NCBI GenBank assembly: GCA_949294185.1
Contig: CASFGA010000004.1
Coordinates: 248,001 to 312,000 of the forward strand
Direction: 5' to 3'
DNA from: an uncultured Bacteroides sp.
GTDB lineage: Bacteria > Bacteroidota > Bacteroidia > Bacteroidales > Bacteroidaceae
Length of the DNA stretch: 64,000 nt
The notes beneath the pieces were generated by a model. It had not been told where the DNA came from. It ran no database searches and worked only from the letters and a program-made list of their open reading frames with translations. Shown here one piece after another: positions 8,892 to 17,675 of this stretch. Position numbers and translations under genes: made by a program. Position 1 is the stretch's first letter. The number at the start of each line of letters is the position of its first letter.

Positions 8892-10055
8892 ATGAAAGCG
8901 TTAAGAAATTATCTCGATAAGATAAAGCCGAACTTTGAAGAGGGAGGCAAATACCATGCTTTTCGTTCCGTATTCGAGGGCTTCGAGACTTTTTTGTTTG
9001 TTCCGAATACAACATCGAAAACAGGTACGCACATCCACGATGCGATAGATAGCAAGCGTATCATGTCATTCGTGGTTATTGCTTTATTACCGGCATTGTT
9101 GTTCGGTATGTATAATGTGGGTTACCAACACTATCATGCAACTGGGGTAGAAGGAAGTTTCATCCAGATGTTTGGCTACGGCTTTCTGGCTGTATTGCCT
9201 AAGATTATAGTGTCGTATGTAGTAGGATTGGGAATTGAATTTATTGTGGCTCAATGGAAGAAGGAGGAGATTCAGGAAGGTTTTCTTGTATCAGGAATGC
9301 TGATTCCAATGATTGTTCCGGTAGATTGTCCGCTGTGGATGCTTGCTATTGCTACTGCTTTCTCTGTGGTTTTTGCGAAGGAAGTGTTTGGTGGTACAGG
9401 TATGAATATTTTTAATCCGGCTTTAATTACACGCGCATTCTTATTCTTCGCTTATCCGACCAAGATGTCTGGTGATACGGTATGGGTAGCCAGTGATAGT
9501 ATTTTCGGCTTAGGAAAAACAGTTGATGGTTTGACAGCCGCAACCCCGCTTGGAGTAGCCAAAGTGGCTGAATGTCCTGATTTTTCATGGGATATGGTGA
9601 CTGGTTTGATACCTGGTTCTATTGGTGAAACCAGTGTAATAGCTATAGCTATCGGTGCTGTTATCCTGTTGTGGTCAGGTGTAGCAAGTTGGAGAACCAT
9701 GTTGTCTGTCTTTGTAGGTGGCGCTGTAATGGGAATTGTGTTTAATGCATTCGGCCCTGATACGGCGATTGCACACATGCCTTGGTATGAGCATCTGTGC
9801 TTGGGCGGCTTCTGTTTCGGTGCTGTGTTTATGGCAACAGATCCGGTTACTTCTTCACGTACGGAAAACGGTAAGTTCGTTTATGGCTTCTTGATAGGTG
9901 CTATGGCCATTATCATCCGTGTGTTGAATCCGGGATACCCTGAAGGCATGATGTTGGCAATCTTGTTGATGAACATTTTTGCGCCTCTGATTGACTACAT
10001 TGTAGTGCAGAACAATATTTCACGTCGTGCAAAACGTGCTATGTCTAACAAATAA
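8892..10055 (+). CDS. nqrB: Na+-translocating NADH:quinone reductase subunit B
   Basis: A 387-residue integral membrane subunit with about nine to ten hydrophobic helices. It carries covalently bound FMN: the flavin attachment motif is DGLTAATP, with Thr218 the expected phosphoester acceptor (the equivalent of Vibrio NqrB Thr236). It also forms part of the Na+ path and contributes to the quinone site. The N-terminal tail (NYLDKIKPNFEEGGKYH) is typical. It lies between nqrA and nqrC in the canonical order. Confidence 0.97.
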   Translation: MKALRNYLDKIKPNFEEGGKYHAFRSVFEGFETFLFVPNTTSKTGTHIHDAIDSKRIMSFVVIALLPALLFGMYNVGYQHYHATGVEGSFIQMFGYGFLAVLPKIIVSYVVGLGIEFIVAQWKKEEIQEGFLVSGMLIPMIVPVDCPLWMLAIATAFSVVFAKEVFGGTGMNIFNPALITRAFLFFAYPTKMSGDTVWVASDSIFGLGKTVDGLTAATPLGVAKVAECPDFSWDMVTGLIPGSIGETSVIAIAIGAVILLWSGVASWRTMLSVFVGGAVMGIVFNAFGPDTAIAHMPWYEHLCLGGFCFGAVFMATDPVTSSRTENGKFVYGFLIGAMAIIIRVLNPGYPEGMMLAILLMNIFAPLIDYIVVQNNISRRAKRAMSNK

Positions 10056-10070
10056 AAACCGAAAATACTA

Positions 10071-10751
10071 ATGAATACTAATAGTAATTCATATACTATC
10101 ATTTATGCTTCGGTATTGGTTATTATCGTAGCATTCTTGCTGGCCTTCGTTAATTCTTCCTTGCGCGATCTTCAAGGTAAGAATGTAGAGCTGGATACCA
10201 AGAAACAAATTCTGTCTGCATTGGGTATCAGAGAAGTACAAAATGCAGAAGCAGAGTTTTCTAAAGTAGTCAAATCGGATATGATTGTTGCGGAAGATGG
10301 AACATTGCAGCCTTATGAAGGTGCTTTCATTACTGGTTATGAAAAGGAATATAAGGAAAACGGCCGTGCGCATTTGTTCGTTTGTGAAATTGAAGGAGTA
10401 ACCAAATATGTGATCCCTGTTTATGGTACAGGACTTTGGGGCGCAATTTGGGGGTATGTAGCTTTAAATGAAGATAAGAATACGGTTTACGGAACTTATT
10501 TCTCGCATGCTTCAGAAACTCCGGGCTTGGGCGCTGAAATCGCTACAGAGCAGTTCCAAAGTGAGTTTAAAGATAAAAATGTGATGGACGGAGAGACTGT
10601 CGGTTTGGATGTGGTTAAGAATGGAAAAGTTGAGAAGCCGGAATTTCAGGTTGACGGTATTTCTGGTGGTACAATTACTTCTGTTGCTGTAGGGCAAATG
10701 CTGAAAGGCTGCATGGAACATTATACCAAGTTTTTAACTACTGAAGAATAA
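10071..10751 (+). CDS. nqrC: Na+-translocating NADH:quinone reductase subunit C
   Basis: A 226-residue subunit with one N-terminal membrane helix (about residues 8-28) and a periplasmic domain with covalent FMN. The attachment motif reads DGISGGTITS, with Thr201 the predicted acceptor; the third residue of the usual SGAT core is Gly instead of Ala. It starts 16 bases after nqrB. Confidence 0.95.
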   Translation: MNTNSNSYTIIYASVLVIIVAFLLAFVNSSLRDLQGKNVELDTKKQILSALGIREVQNAEAEFSKVVKSDMIVAEDGTLQPYEGAFITGYEKEYKENGRAHLFVCEIEGVTKYVIPVYGTGLWGAIWGYVALNEDKNTVYGTYFSHASETPGLGAEIATEQFQSEFKDKNVMDGETVGLDVVKNGKVEKPEFQVDGISGGTITSVAVGQMLKGCMEHYTKFLTTEE

Positions 10752-10775
10752 AAAAATAAAAAGGAGGATAATCGC

Positions 10776-11414
10776 ATGGGAAGTTTATTTTCAGCTAAAA
10801 ATAGAGAGGTTTTTTCAACTCCGATAAGCATGAACAATCCTGTAACCGTTCAGGTTTTGGGCATTTGTTCTGCATTGGCCGTGACTTCCAAATTGGAACC
10901 GGCTATTGTAATGGGTCTTTCTGTAACTATTATTACAGCATTTTCTAACGTTGTTATTTCATTAATCCGCAAGACGATACCGAATCGTATTCGTATTATC
11001 GTGCAGTTGGTTGTAGTAGCCGCTTTGGTAACCATCGTAAGTGAGTTGCTGAAAGCTTTTGCATACGATGTAAGCGTACAGTTGTCCGTATATGTCGGTT
11101 TGATTATCACTAACTGTATCTTGATGGGACGCCTGGAAGCCTTTGCGATGGCGAACGGCCCGTGGGAATCATGTCTGGATGGTCTCGGAAACGGATTAGG
11201 GTATGCCAAGATATTGGTTATTGTAGCTTTCATCCGTGAACTGTTAGGCTCTGGAACTTTGTTAGGTTTCAATATCTTGAATTATGATGCAGTCAAGGAT
11301 GCAGGCTATGTAAACAACGGTTTGATGTTGATGCCGCCGATGGCGTTGATAATCGTAGCATGTCTTATTTGGTATCAGCGTGCAAAGCATCCGGAATTGC
11401 AAGATAAGGAATAA
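10776..11414 (+). CDS. nqrD: Na+-translocating NADH:quinone reductase subunit D
   Basis: A 212-residue membrane subunit with six predicted helices, paired with NqrE in the complex; the two subunits hold an intramembrane iron centre between conserved cysteines. The sequence [19 protein letters not shown] near the N-terminus and [17 protein letters not shown] mid-protein each contain one of those cysteines. An AGGAGG-like stretch at about 10761-10766 (aaaggaggat) is an unusually strong ribosome binding site for this phylum. Confidence 0.96.
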   Translation: MGSLFSAKNREVFSTPISMNNPVTVQVLGICSALAVTSKLEPAIVMGLSVTIITAFSNVVISLIRKTIPNRIRIIVQLVVVAALVTIVSELLKAFAYDVSVQLSVYVGLIITNCILMGRLEAFAMANGPWESCLDGLGNGLGYAKILVIVAFIRELLGSGTLLGFNILNYDAVKDAGYVNNGLMLMPPMALIIVACLIWYQRAKHPELQDKE

Positions 11415-11434
11415 CAAGAAAAGAAATTAGTTAT

Positions 11435-12058
11435 ATGGAACATTTTATAAGTTTATTAGTCCGTTCGATATTTGTGGACAATATGATTTTTGCATTCTTC
11501 TTGGGTATGTGTTCATACCTTGCCGTATCGAAGAATGTAAAGACAGCTGTCGGACTGGGTATCGCCGTAACTTTCGTTTTGGTGGTTACTTTGCCGGTCA
11601 ACTATTTGCTTCAGACCAAAGTGCTTGCTGCTGACGGTATTTTGGGGATTGACTTGAGCTTTTTGAGTTTTATCCTTTTCATTGCCGTGATTGCCGCCAT
11701 TACTCAGTTGGTTGAAATGATTGTAGAGCGCTTTAGCCCTTCATTGTATGCATCATTAGGTATCTTTCTGCCGTTGATTGCAGTAAACTGTGCCATCATG
11801 GGTGCGTCTCTGTTTATGCAGCAGCGCATCAATCTGACTCCGTCTGACCCGAAATTTATCGGTGATATATGGGATTCTATTTCCTATGCATTAGGCTCTG
11901 GATTAGGATGGATGCTGGCAATTGTAGGCTTGGCTGCCATTCGTGAAAAGATGACATACTCAAACGTTCCGGCGCCTTTGAAAGGTTTAGGCATTACCTT
12001 TATCACTGTAGGTTTGATGGCTATGGCATTTATGTGTTTCTCAGGTTTGAACATTTAA
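11435..12058 (+). CDS. nqrE: Na+-translocating NADH:quinone reductase subunit E
   Basis: A 207-residue six-helix membrane subunit, homologous to NqrD in inverted topology. Conserved cysteines sit in [12 protein letters not shown] and [13 protein letters not shown]. It follows nqrD by 20 bases and precedes nqrF by 17, consistent with one transcript. Confidence 0.96.
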   Translation: MEHFISLLVRSIFVDNMIFAFFLGMCSYLAVSKNVKTAVGLGIAVTFVLVVTLPVNYLLQTKVLAADGILGIDLSFLSFILFIAVIAAITQLVEMIVERFSPSLYASLGIFLPLIAVNCAIMGASLFMQQRINLTPSDPKFIGDIWDSISYALGSGLGWMLAIVGLAAIREKMTYSNVPAPLKGLGITFITVGLMAMAFMCFSGLNI

Positions 12059-12075
12059 TAAGAAAGGAATAGACA

Positions 12076-13344
12076 ATGGATATGAATTTTATTTTAGCGA
12101 GCATTGGAGTATTCCTTGTGACTATTCTGGTGTTGGTAATCGTCTTGTTGGTTGCCAAGAAATTCTTGGTTACTTCAGGAAAAGTGACATTAACCATCAA
12201 CGGCGAGAATAATTTGGAAGTAGAATCGGGCTCTACACTGCTGAATACATTGGCAGTAAACAATATCTTCTTATCTTCTGCATGTGGTGGTAAGGGTTCT
12301 TGCGGTCAATGTAAATGTCAGGTTGTAGAAGGAGGAGGAGAGATTCTTCCTTCAGAAGTAAGCCATTTCAGCCGCAAACAGCAAAAAGACCACTGGCGTT
12401 TGGGCTGTCAGGTAAAGGTCAAAGGAAACTTGTCTATCAAGGTTCCTGAATCTGTTATGGGAGTCAAGGAATATGAATGTACTGTTATCTCCAATAAGAA
12501 TGTGGCTACTTTCATTAAGGAGTTCAAGGTACAGCTGCCTAAAGGCGCTCACATGGACTTTATTCCGGGTTCGTATGCACAGATTAAGATTCCGACATTC
12601 ACGATGGACTACGACAAGGATATTGACAAGTCTTTGATTGGTGACGAATATCTGCCGGCATGGAAGAAGTTCAACATGTTCTCTCTGAAGTGTGTGAATC
12701 CGGAACCTACCATCCGTGCATATTCTATGGCCAATTATCCGGCAGAAGGTGATGTGTTTATGCTGACTGTACGTATTGCAACTCCGCCGTTCAAGCCAGA
12801 CCGCAGCGGATTTATGGATGTAAATCCGGGTATCGCTTCTTCTTATATCTTTACGCTGAAACCAGGTGACAAGGTGTTGATGAGCGGGCCTTACGGTGAT
12901 TTCCATCCTATCTTTGATTCAAAGAAAGAAATGATCTGGGTCGGCGGTGGTGCCGGTATGGCTCCGTTGCGTGCTCAGATTATGCACATGACCCGTACAT
13001 TGAATACACATGATCGTGAAATGCATTATTTCTACGGGGCACGTGCTTTGAATGAAGTATTTTATCTGCAAGATTTCCTGCAGTTGGAGAAGGACTTTTC
13101 TAATTTCCACTTCCATTTGGCTTTGGACCGTCCGGATCCGGCAGCCGATGCAGCAGGCGTAAAATATACTCCGGGATTTGTTCATCAGGTTATGTATGAA
13201 ACTTATCTGAAAGATCATGAGGCTCCGGAAGATATTGAATATTATATGTGTGGTCCTGGTCCGATGTCGAATGCAGTTGTCAAGATGCTTGACGGTTTGG
13301 GAGTAGATTCTGAATCTATCATGTATGACAATTTCGGCGGATAA
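12076..13344 (+). CDS. nqrF: Na+-translocating NADH:quinone reductase subunit F
   Basis: The 422-residue NADH-oxidising subunit and electron entry point of the complex. It has an N-terminal membrane helix (residues 4-27), a plant-type [2Fe-2S] domain with Cys70, Cys76, Cys79 and Cys111 (the same numbers as in Vibrio NqrF), an FAD domain with RAYSMANYP near residue 215, and a C-terminal NADH domain with GGGAGMAPLR and YMCGPGPM. It is the last gene of the operon. Confidence 0.97.
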   Translation: MDMNFILASIGVFLVTILVLVIVLLVAKKFLVTSGKVTLTINGENNLEVESGSTLLNTLAVNNIFLSSACGGKGSCGQCKCQVVEGGGEILPSEVSHFSRKQQKDHWRLGCQVKVKGNLSIKVPESVMGVKEYECTVISNKNVATFIKEFKVQLPKGAHMDFIPGSYAQIKIPTFTMDYDKDIDKSLIGDEYLPAWKKFNMFSLKCVNPEPTIRAYSMANYPAEGDVFMLTVRIATPPFKPDRSGFMDVNPGIASSYIFTLKPGDKVLMSGPYGDFHPIFDSKKEMIWVGGGAGMAPLRAQIMHMTRTLNTHDREMHYFYGARALNEVFYLQDFLQLEKDFSNFHFHLALDRPDPAADAAGVKYTPGFVHQVMYETYLKDHEAPEDIEYYMCGPGPMSNAVVKMLDGLGVDSESIMYDNFGG

Positions 13345-13366
13345 CCAGTAGCCGAATTTATAAGAC

Positions 13367-13396
13367 AAAGCCCCTGCTGAAAACAGCAGGGGCTTT
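13367..13396 (+). terminator. Rho-independent terminator of the nqr operon
   Basis: Perfect 13-bp stem AAAGCCCCTGCTG / CAGCAGGGGCTTT around an AAAA loop, followed by ATTTTTAT. Confidence 0.93.
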
Positions 13397-13422
13397 ATTT
13401 TTATACCGTTATGAAAAGGCAC

Positions 13423-13486
13423 AAAAAAAGGGAATCTTCCCAGATTCCCAATCTTCATTAACCTTAAATCTAATACCATGAAAAAC
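13423..13486 (-). ncRNA. Candidate small RNA of about 64 nt
   Basis: On the minus strand a -7 element TACCTTTG (13500 to 13493) would start a transcript near 13486. It would end at a hairpin with 7-bp stem GGGAATC/GATTCCC (13430-13449) followed by seven U (13429-13423). The promoter-to-terminator distance leaves no room for a protein-coding gene beyond about 20 codons. It converges on the nqr terminator. Promoter and terminator are seen directly; expression and function are inferred. Confidence 0.45.
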
Positions 13487-13751
13487 ACAGTGCAAAGGTA
13501 ATGTTTTTATGTTATCAAACATGATTATTGTACTGGAAAATGCTTTCGGTTAACATAATTTATATTATTGCTTCATTTTGAGGTATAAAGTGCCCGGATT
13601 ATGCCGGAAAAGAGACCGTATAGCCTTGCCCAAACTTTCTTTCATACTGTCAAAAGAGATTTTTGAATCTGTCAAATTCAAAAGAATGATAATGTATGAC
13701 AATGGAGAGATAAAAACAGCCCTTTTCTTTTGCCGTTCCTCAGTAAAAATC

Positions 13752-13759
13752 TATCTTTG
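13752..13759 (+). promoter_or_regulatory. -7 promoter element for the SLBB export gene
   Basis: TATCTTTG matches TAnnTTTG and lies 49 bases before the chosen start at 13808. It rules out the in-frame start at 13730, which lies upstream of the promoter. Confidence 0.6.
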
Positions 13760-13807
13760 CAGAATAATTTAGAGATTAAACTGATTAAAAAGATTTATTG
13801 GACAATT

Positions 13808-16270
13808 ATGATGAAACGGTTCCTGAAAATTGCTTTTTCTTTAATGTTGTCGGTGAGCGCCGTATCGGTTTCAGCACAGACTATGAGTGATTCTCAAGTT
13901 CTTGAATATGTAAAACAAGCCATGCAGCAGGGAATGGGGCAGGAAGAGATAGCAGTCCAGCTGTTGAGCCGGGGGGTAACGGAGGAACAAGCCTTACGAG
14001 TAAAGGAAATGTACCAGCAGCAGATGGGGACGACCACGACGGGCAGTGAAAATGGAACAGTCGTTTCTACAAGCCGCTTGCGGCAACTGCAAGAAAGAGC
14101 CCAAAAGGAAAATTCCATGCAGTTGGGGACAAATGTTTCGTTGCCCTCGTCTTCCGACCTGACGAACAACGGGGTGATAAGCGTTATTGGTGATACGCTG
14201 AATTTTGTGAAATACAATCCGGAAGATGAAGTGTTCGGCCGTAGCATTTTCAACTCTGCAAGCCTTACTTTTGAGCCTAACATCAATCTTGCCACTCCGG
14301 AGAATTATCGCCTGGGGCCGGGAGATGAAATCATCATTGATATTTGGGGAGCCAGCCAGAATACCATCAAGCAGGAGATTTCTCCCGACGGCTTTATCAA
14401 TATTCCCAATTTGGGACTCGTCTATTTGAGTAACAAGACGATGAAAGAAGCGGACGAACTGCTGAAGCAGGAGCTGCGCAAGATATATGCTGATGCTGCC
14501 AACAACATAAAAGTGACTTTGGGGAACATCCGGACGATACAGGTGAACGTGATGGGAGAAGTCATGTTTCCGGGCACTTATACGCTTTCATCTTTCTCTA
14601 CAGTCTTTCACGCGCTTTACAGTGCCGGCGGCGTAAGCAGTATCGGTAGCTTGCGAAATGTGAAAGTGGCTCGTGGCGGAAGCGTCATTGTTGCGCTCGA
14701 TGTGTACGAATATATGATGAAAGGGGAAATCAAAGACGACATCTGTCTGCAGGAAGGGGATGTAATCATCGTTCCTGCGTATGAAGCGTTGGTCAAGATT
14801 ACGGGTAAAGTGAAGCGTCCGATGCGGTATGAAATGAAGAAGAACGAATCGGTGGCCACGTTGCTCTCGTATGCGGGAGGATTTTCGTCTGATGCATATA
14901 AGAAGACTTTGCGGGTAATCCGTCAGGATGGCAGCGAATATTCCGTGGCAACAGTCGATGAAAACAATTATACCAACTTCCAGGTTCAGGACGGGGATGC
15001 GGTCACTGTCGATCCTATCCTTGATCGCTATACGAATAAACTGGAGATAAAGGGGGCGGTTTACCGTCCGGGCATTTATCAGCTCAGCGGAAATCTGAAT
15101 ACTGTGCGACAGCTGGTGGAGAAAGCCGACGGACTGTTGGGCGAAGCCTTTACCGCGCGTGCGGTTCTTTATCGCGAGCGGGAGAATCTGACGCGTGAAG
15201 TGCTGCCTGTGGATGTTGTGGGAATATTGAACGGTACAGTTTCTGATATTGCATTGCGCAAGAATGACATACTTTACATTCCCAGTATCCACGATTTGCA
15301 GGATTGGGGTAAGGTTACCATTTCGGGAGAAATAAACAAGCCCGGAGAATACACCTATGCTGACAATATGACTTTGGAAGATCTGGTCATCACAGCGGGA
15401 GGACTGAAAGATGCAGCTTCGATAGTGCGTGTGGATATCGCTCGCCGCATCCGTGATCCCAAAAGCACGACGGAATCAGAAACTACCGGGGAAAATTATT
15501 CATTTGCATTAAAAGACGGTTTTGTCATCGACGGACAGCCCGGCTTTATCCTCCATCCCTATGATCAGGTTATTGTGCGCCGTAGCCCGAGCTATAGTGA
15601 ACAGGTAAACGTAACGGTGAACGGTGAAGTGCTATACAGTGGACAGTATAATCTGCGGACAAAGAATGAGCGTCTGAGCAGTATCATCGAGCGTGCCGGC
15701 GGAGTAAACAAGTTTGCCTATGTGCGTGGCGCGAAGTTGACCCGCGTTGCCAATGCTGAAGAGTTGAAGCGCATGGAAGATGCGATTCAAATGATCCGGA
15801 AAGAAATCGGTGATGCCGTGGCAAACTCGATGGGCTTGAAAGTAGACAGCACCTTTACGGTAGGAATCGATTTGGAAGCTGCACTGGCAAACCCCGGAAG
15901 TGATGCAGACATCGTCTTGCGTGAAGGGGATGTCATCAATGTCCCAGAGTACAACAATACGGTAAAGATTAGCGGTGCGGTGATGATGCCCAATACGGTG
16001 TCATTCCTGCAAGGCAAAAAGGTCAGCTACTATTTGAGCCAGGCCGGCGGATACTCGTCGCAGGCTAAAAAGAGCAAGAAATTCATTATTTATATGAACG
16101 GACAGGTGGCGGAAGTGAAAGGCAGCGGAAAGAAACAGATAGAACCCGGATGTGAGATTGTGGTGCCGAACAAGACCCGCAAGTTTAACTTTGCCAATCT
16201 GATGTCGAACGCAACGTCGTTTGCCTCACTGGCTACGATGGTCGCTTCATTGGCCAACCTGTTGAAGTAG
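13808..16270 (+). CDS. Polysaccharide export protein with multiple SLBB domains
   Basis: An 820-residue outer-membrane polysaccharide export (OPX/Wza-like) protein. The chosen start gives a clean signal peptide (MMKRFLKIAFSLMLSVSAVS, cut after SVSA). A poly-export domain begins near residue 175 (YRLGPGDEIIIDIWG). Six SLBB-type units follow, each with a GxVxxPGxY-like turn, near residues 248, 330, 413, 503, 603 and 720. This is longer than E. coli Wza (about 380), and no lipobox Cys is present. The likely role is moving capsule or exopolysaccharide through the outer membrane. The WecA-like transferase gene follows 209 bases downstream, but no other polysaccharide genes are next to it. Confidence 0.88.
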   Translation: MMKRFLKIAFSLMLSVSAVSVSAQTMSDSQVLEYVKQAMQQGMGQEEIAVQLLSRGVTEEQALRVKEMYQQQMGTTTTGSENGTVVSTSRLRQLQERAQKENSMQLGTNVSLPSSSDLTNNGVISVIGDTLNFVKYNPEDEVFGRSIFNSASLTFEPNINLATPENYRLGPGDEIIIDIWGASQNTIKQEISPDGFINIPNLGLVYLSNKTMKEADELLKQELRKIYADAANNIKVTLGNIRTIQVNVMGEVMFPGTYTLSSFSTVFHALYSAGGVSSIGSLRNVKVARGGSVIVALDVYEYMMKGEIKDDICLQEGDVIIVPAYEALVKITGKVKRPMRYEMKKNESVATLLSYAGGFSSDAYKKTLRVIRQDGSEYSVATVDENNYTNFQVQDGDAVTVDPILDRYTNKLEIKGAVYRPGIYQLSGNLNTVRQLVEKADGLLGEAFTARAVLYRERENLTREVLPVDVVGILNGTVSDIALRKNDILYIPSIHDLQDWGKVTISGEINKPGEYTYADNMTLEDLVITAGGLKDAASIVRVDIARRIRDPKSTTESETTGENYSFALKDGFVIDGQPGFILHPYDQVIVRRSPSYSEQVNVTVNGEVLYSGQYNLRTKNERLSSIIERAGGVNKFAYVRGAKLTRVANAEELKRMEDAIQMIRKEIGDAVANSMGLKVDSTFTVGIDLEAALANPGSDADIVLREGDVINVPEYNNTVKISGAVMMPNTVSFLQGKKVSYYLSQAGGYSSQAKKSKKFIIYMNGQVAEVKGSGKKQIEPGCEIVVPNKTRKFNFANLMSNATSFASLATMVASLANLLK

Positions 16271-16293
16271 GCTGCAAAGAGAAAGAATGCAAG

Positions 16294-16322
16294 ACTTCCG
16301 CTCATTTTCTTATGGCGGAAGT
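16294..16322 (+). terminator. Terminator after the SLBB export gene
   Basis: Stem ACTTCCGC / GCGGAAGT with a 13-nt loop, followed by TTTTGTAT. Confidence 0.75.
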
Positions 16323-16479
16323 TTTTGTATGGATTGCTTGTCAGATTGTTTAATTTCTTGCCAATTGCACAAAATAAGTGGACTATCTGTTTTGTAATAT
16401 GGGAAATTGCATTACCTTTATTTCCAAAATGAATTTTGGCCAATAGAAAAGTGGAATATCATCAGGTAAACCTGCAGTT

Positions 16480-17586
16480 ATGGAGAATCTTTATATAATT
16501 ATTGCGGCATTTGTCGCAGCTGTCATATTGGGGAGGATTATCATTCCCAATATTCTGATCATATCTTTGCGCAAACGACTTTTCGATGAGCCGGACGCGC
16601 GAAAGGTACATAAACGGCCTGTCCCCCGTTTGGGAGGCGTCACCTTTTTCCCGGTGATAGTATGCACGATGTGTGCTTTTACGGCAGTCCGTCTGCTGAG
16701 CGGGCAATATATGGTTGAACTGTCCAGTCTCCGTACGATTTGTGAACTGTTGTTTTTGGTTTCCGGTCTGACCTTGCTTTACATTGTCGGCATCGCAGAC
16801 GATTTGGTGGGAGTGCGATACCGCAAGAAATTCGTGGTGCAGATCATTTCGGCAGCTATGTTTCCGGTGTCCGGGCTTTATATCAACAATTTTTATGGTC
16901 TGTTCGGAATCTATGAAATCATACCGTCTGTCGGCATTTTGTTCACCATGCTGCTGATTGTATTCATAACCAACGCCATCAATCTGATAGACGGAATCGA
17001 CGGTCTTGCCTCGGGGCTCAGTATGGTGGCACTGGTGATTTTCGGGGTTATCTTCGTCCATTACCAATATTGGATATATGCATTGCTGGCGTTTGTATGC
17101 GTAGGAGTCATCATTCCGTTCTTTTCTTATAATGTATTTGGCGATGCAAACCGGGGAAGAAAGATATTTATGGGCGATACCGGCAGTCTGACATTGGGAT
17201 ATATCTTGAGCTTTTTTGTCATCAAGTACTGTATGTATGAGCCGGGAAACGTGATGCAAATGAACAGCAGTCCTGTGCTAGTGGCATTTAGCGTGCTGAT
17301 GGTGCCGTGTCTGGATGTGGTGCGCGTGGTTTTGCGCCGTGCCCGCAACAGAAGACCGCTGTTTCTTCCCGACAAGACCCATATACACCATAAGTTTTTG
17401 GCTATGGGCTTCTCTCCCCGGAGAGCTCTTGTCACCATCCAGTTGATGTCGGCTTGTTTCTGTGCGTTCACCATGACAGCCATCCATTATATGAACAATA
17501 CGTTGGTTTTCATTATAGATGTCTTGGTATGGACGGGTCTTAATGTCTGGTTTGACAAGATCATCAACAGGCGTGAAAAGTTATAG
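16480..17586 (+). CDS. WecA/MraY-like undecaprenyl-phosphate sugar-phosphate transferase
   Basis: A 368-residue polytopic membrane enzyme (about ten to eleven helices) of glycosyltransferase family 4. It should transfer a HexNAc-1-phosphate (probably GlcNAc-1-P) from UDP-sugar to undecaprenyl phosphate, starting a cell-surface glycan. Key motifs are all present: VHKRPVPRLGG, ADDLVG (Asp pair for Mg2+), NLIDGIDGLASG, GDTGSLTLG and the HIHH cluster typical of WecA-type enzymes. A -7-like TACCTTTA (16413-16420) lies upstream. MraY itself is unlikely because no peptidoglycan genes flank it. Confidence 0.88.
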   Translation: MENLYIIIAAFVAAVILGRIIIPNILIISLRKRLFDEPDARKVHKRPVPRLGGVTFFPVIVCTMCAFTAVRLLSGQYMVELSSLRTICELLFLVSGLTLLYIVGIADDLVGVRYRKKFVVQIISAAMFPVSGLYINNFYGLFGIYEIIPSVGILFTMLLIVFITNAINLIDGIDGLASGLSMVALVIFGVIFVHYQYWIYALLAFVCVGVIIPFFSYNVFGDANRGRKIFMGDTGSLTLGYILSFFVIKYCMYEPGNVMQMNSSPVLVAFSVLMVPCLDVVRVVLRRARNRRPLFLPDKTHIHHKFLAMGFSPRRALVTIQLMSACFCAFTMTAIHYMNNTLVFIIDVLVWTGLNVWFDKIINRREKL

Positions 17587-17594
17587 TCAAAAAA

Positions 17595-17614
17595 AATCCT
17601 CAGTTTTTAGGATT
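17595..17614 (+). terminator. Weak terminator-like hairpin after the WecA-like gene
   Basis: AATCCT (17595-17600) pairs with AGGATT (17609-17614) across an 8-nt loop; only ATT follows, so it is weak. Confidence 0.4.
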
Positions 17615-17630
17615 ATTAATCCGAATCTTT

Positions 17631-17638
17631 TATTTTTG
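17631..17638 (+). promoter_or_regulatory. -7 promoter element for the phosphohexomutase gene
   Basis: TATTTTTG matches TAnnTTTG, 38 bases before the start codon at 17676. Confidence 0.6.
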
Positions 17639-17675
17639 TCTTATTAAAAAGAATCTAATTTTAAAAGAGAAAATC

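Noticed and set aside
13578..13772. 64-codon open frame before the SLBB gene
   Set aside because: It runs over the -7 element of the SLBB gene and has no protein-like features.
16462..17259. 265-codon minus-strand frame opposite the WecA-like gene
   Set aside because: Antisense shadow; rich in His, Gln and Tyr as expected from reversed membrane-protein codons.
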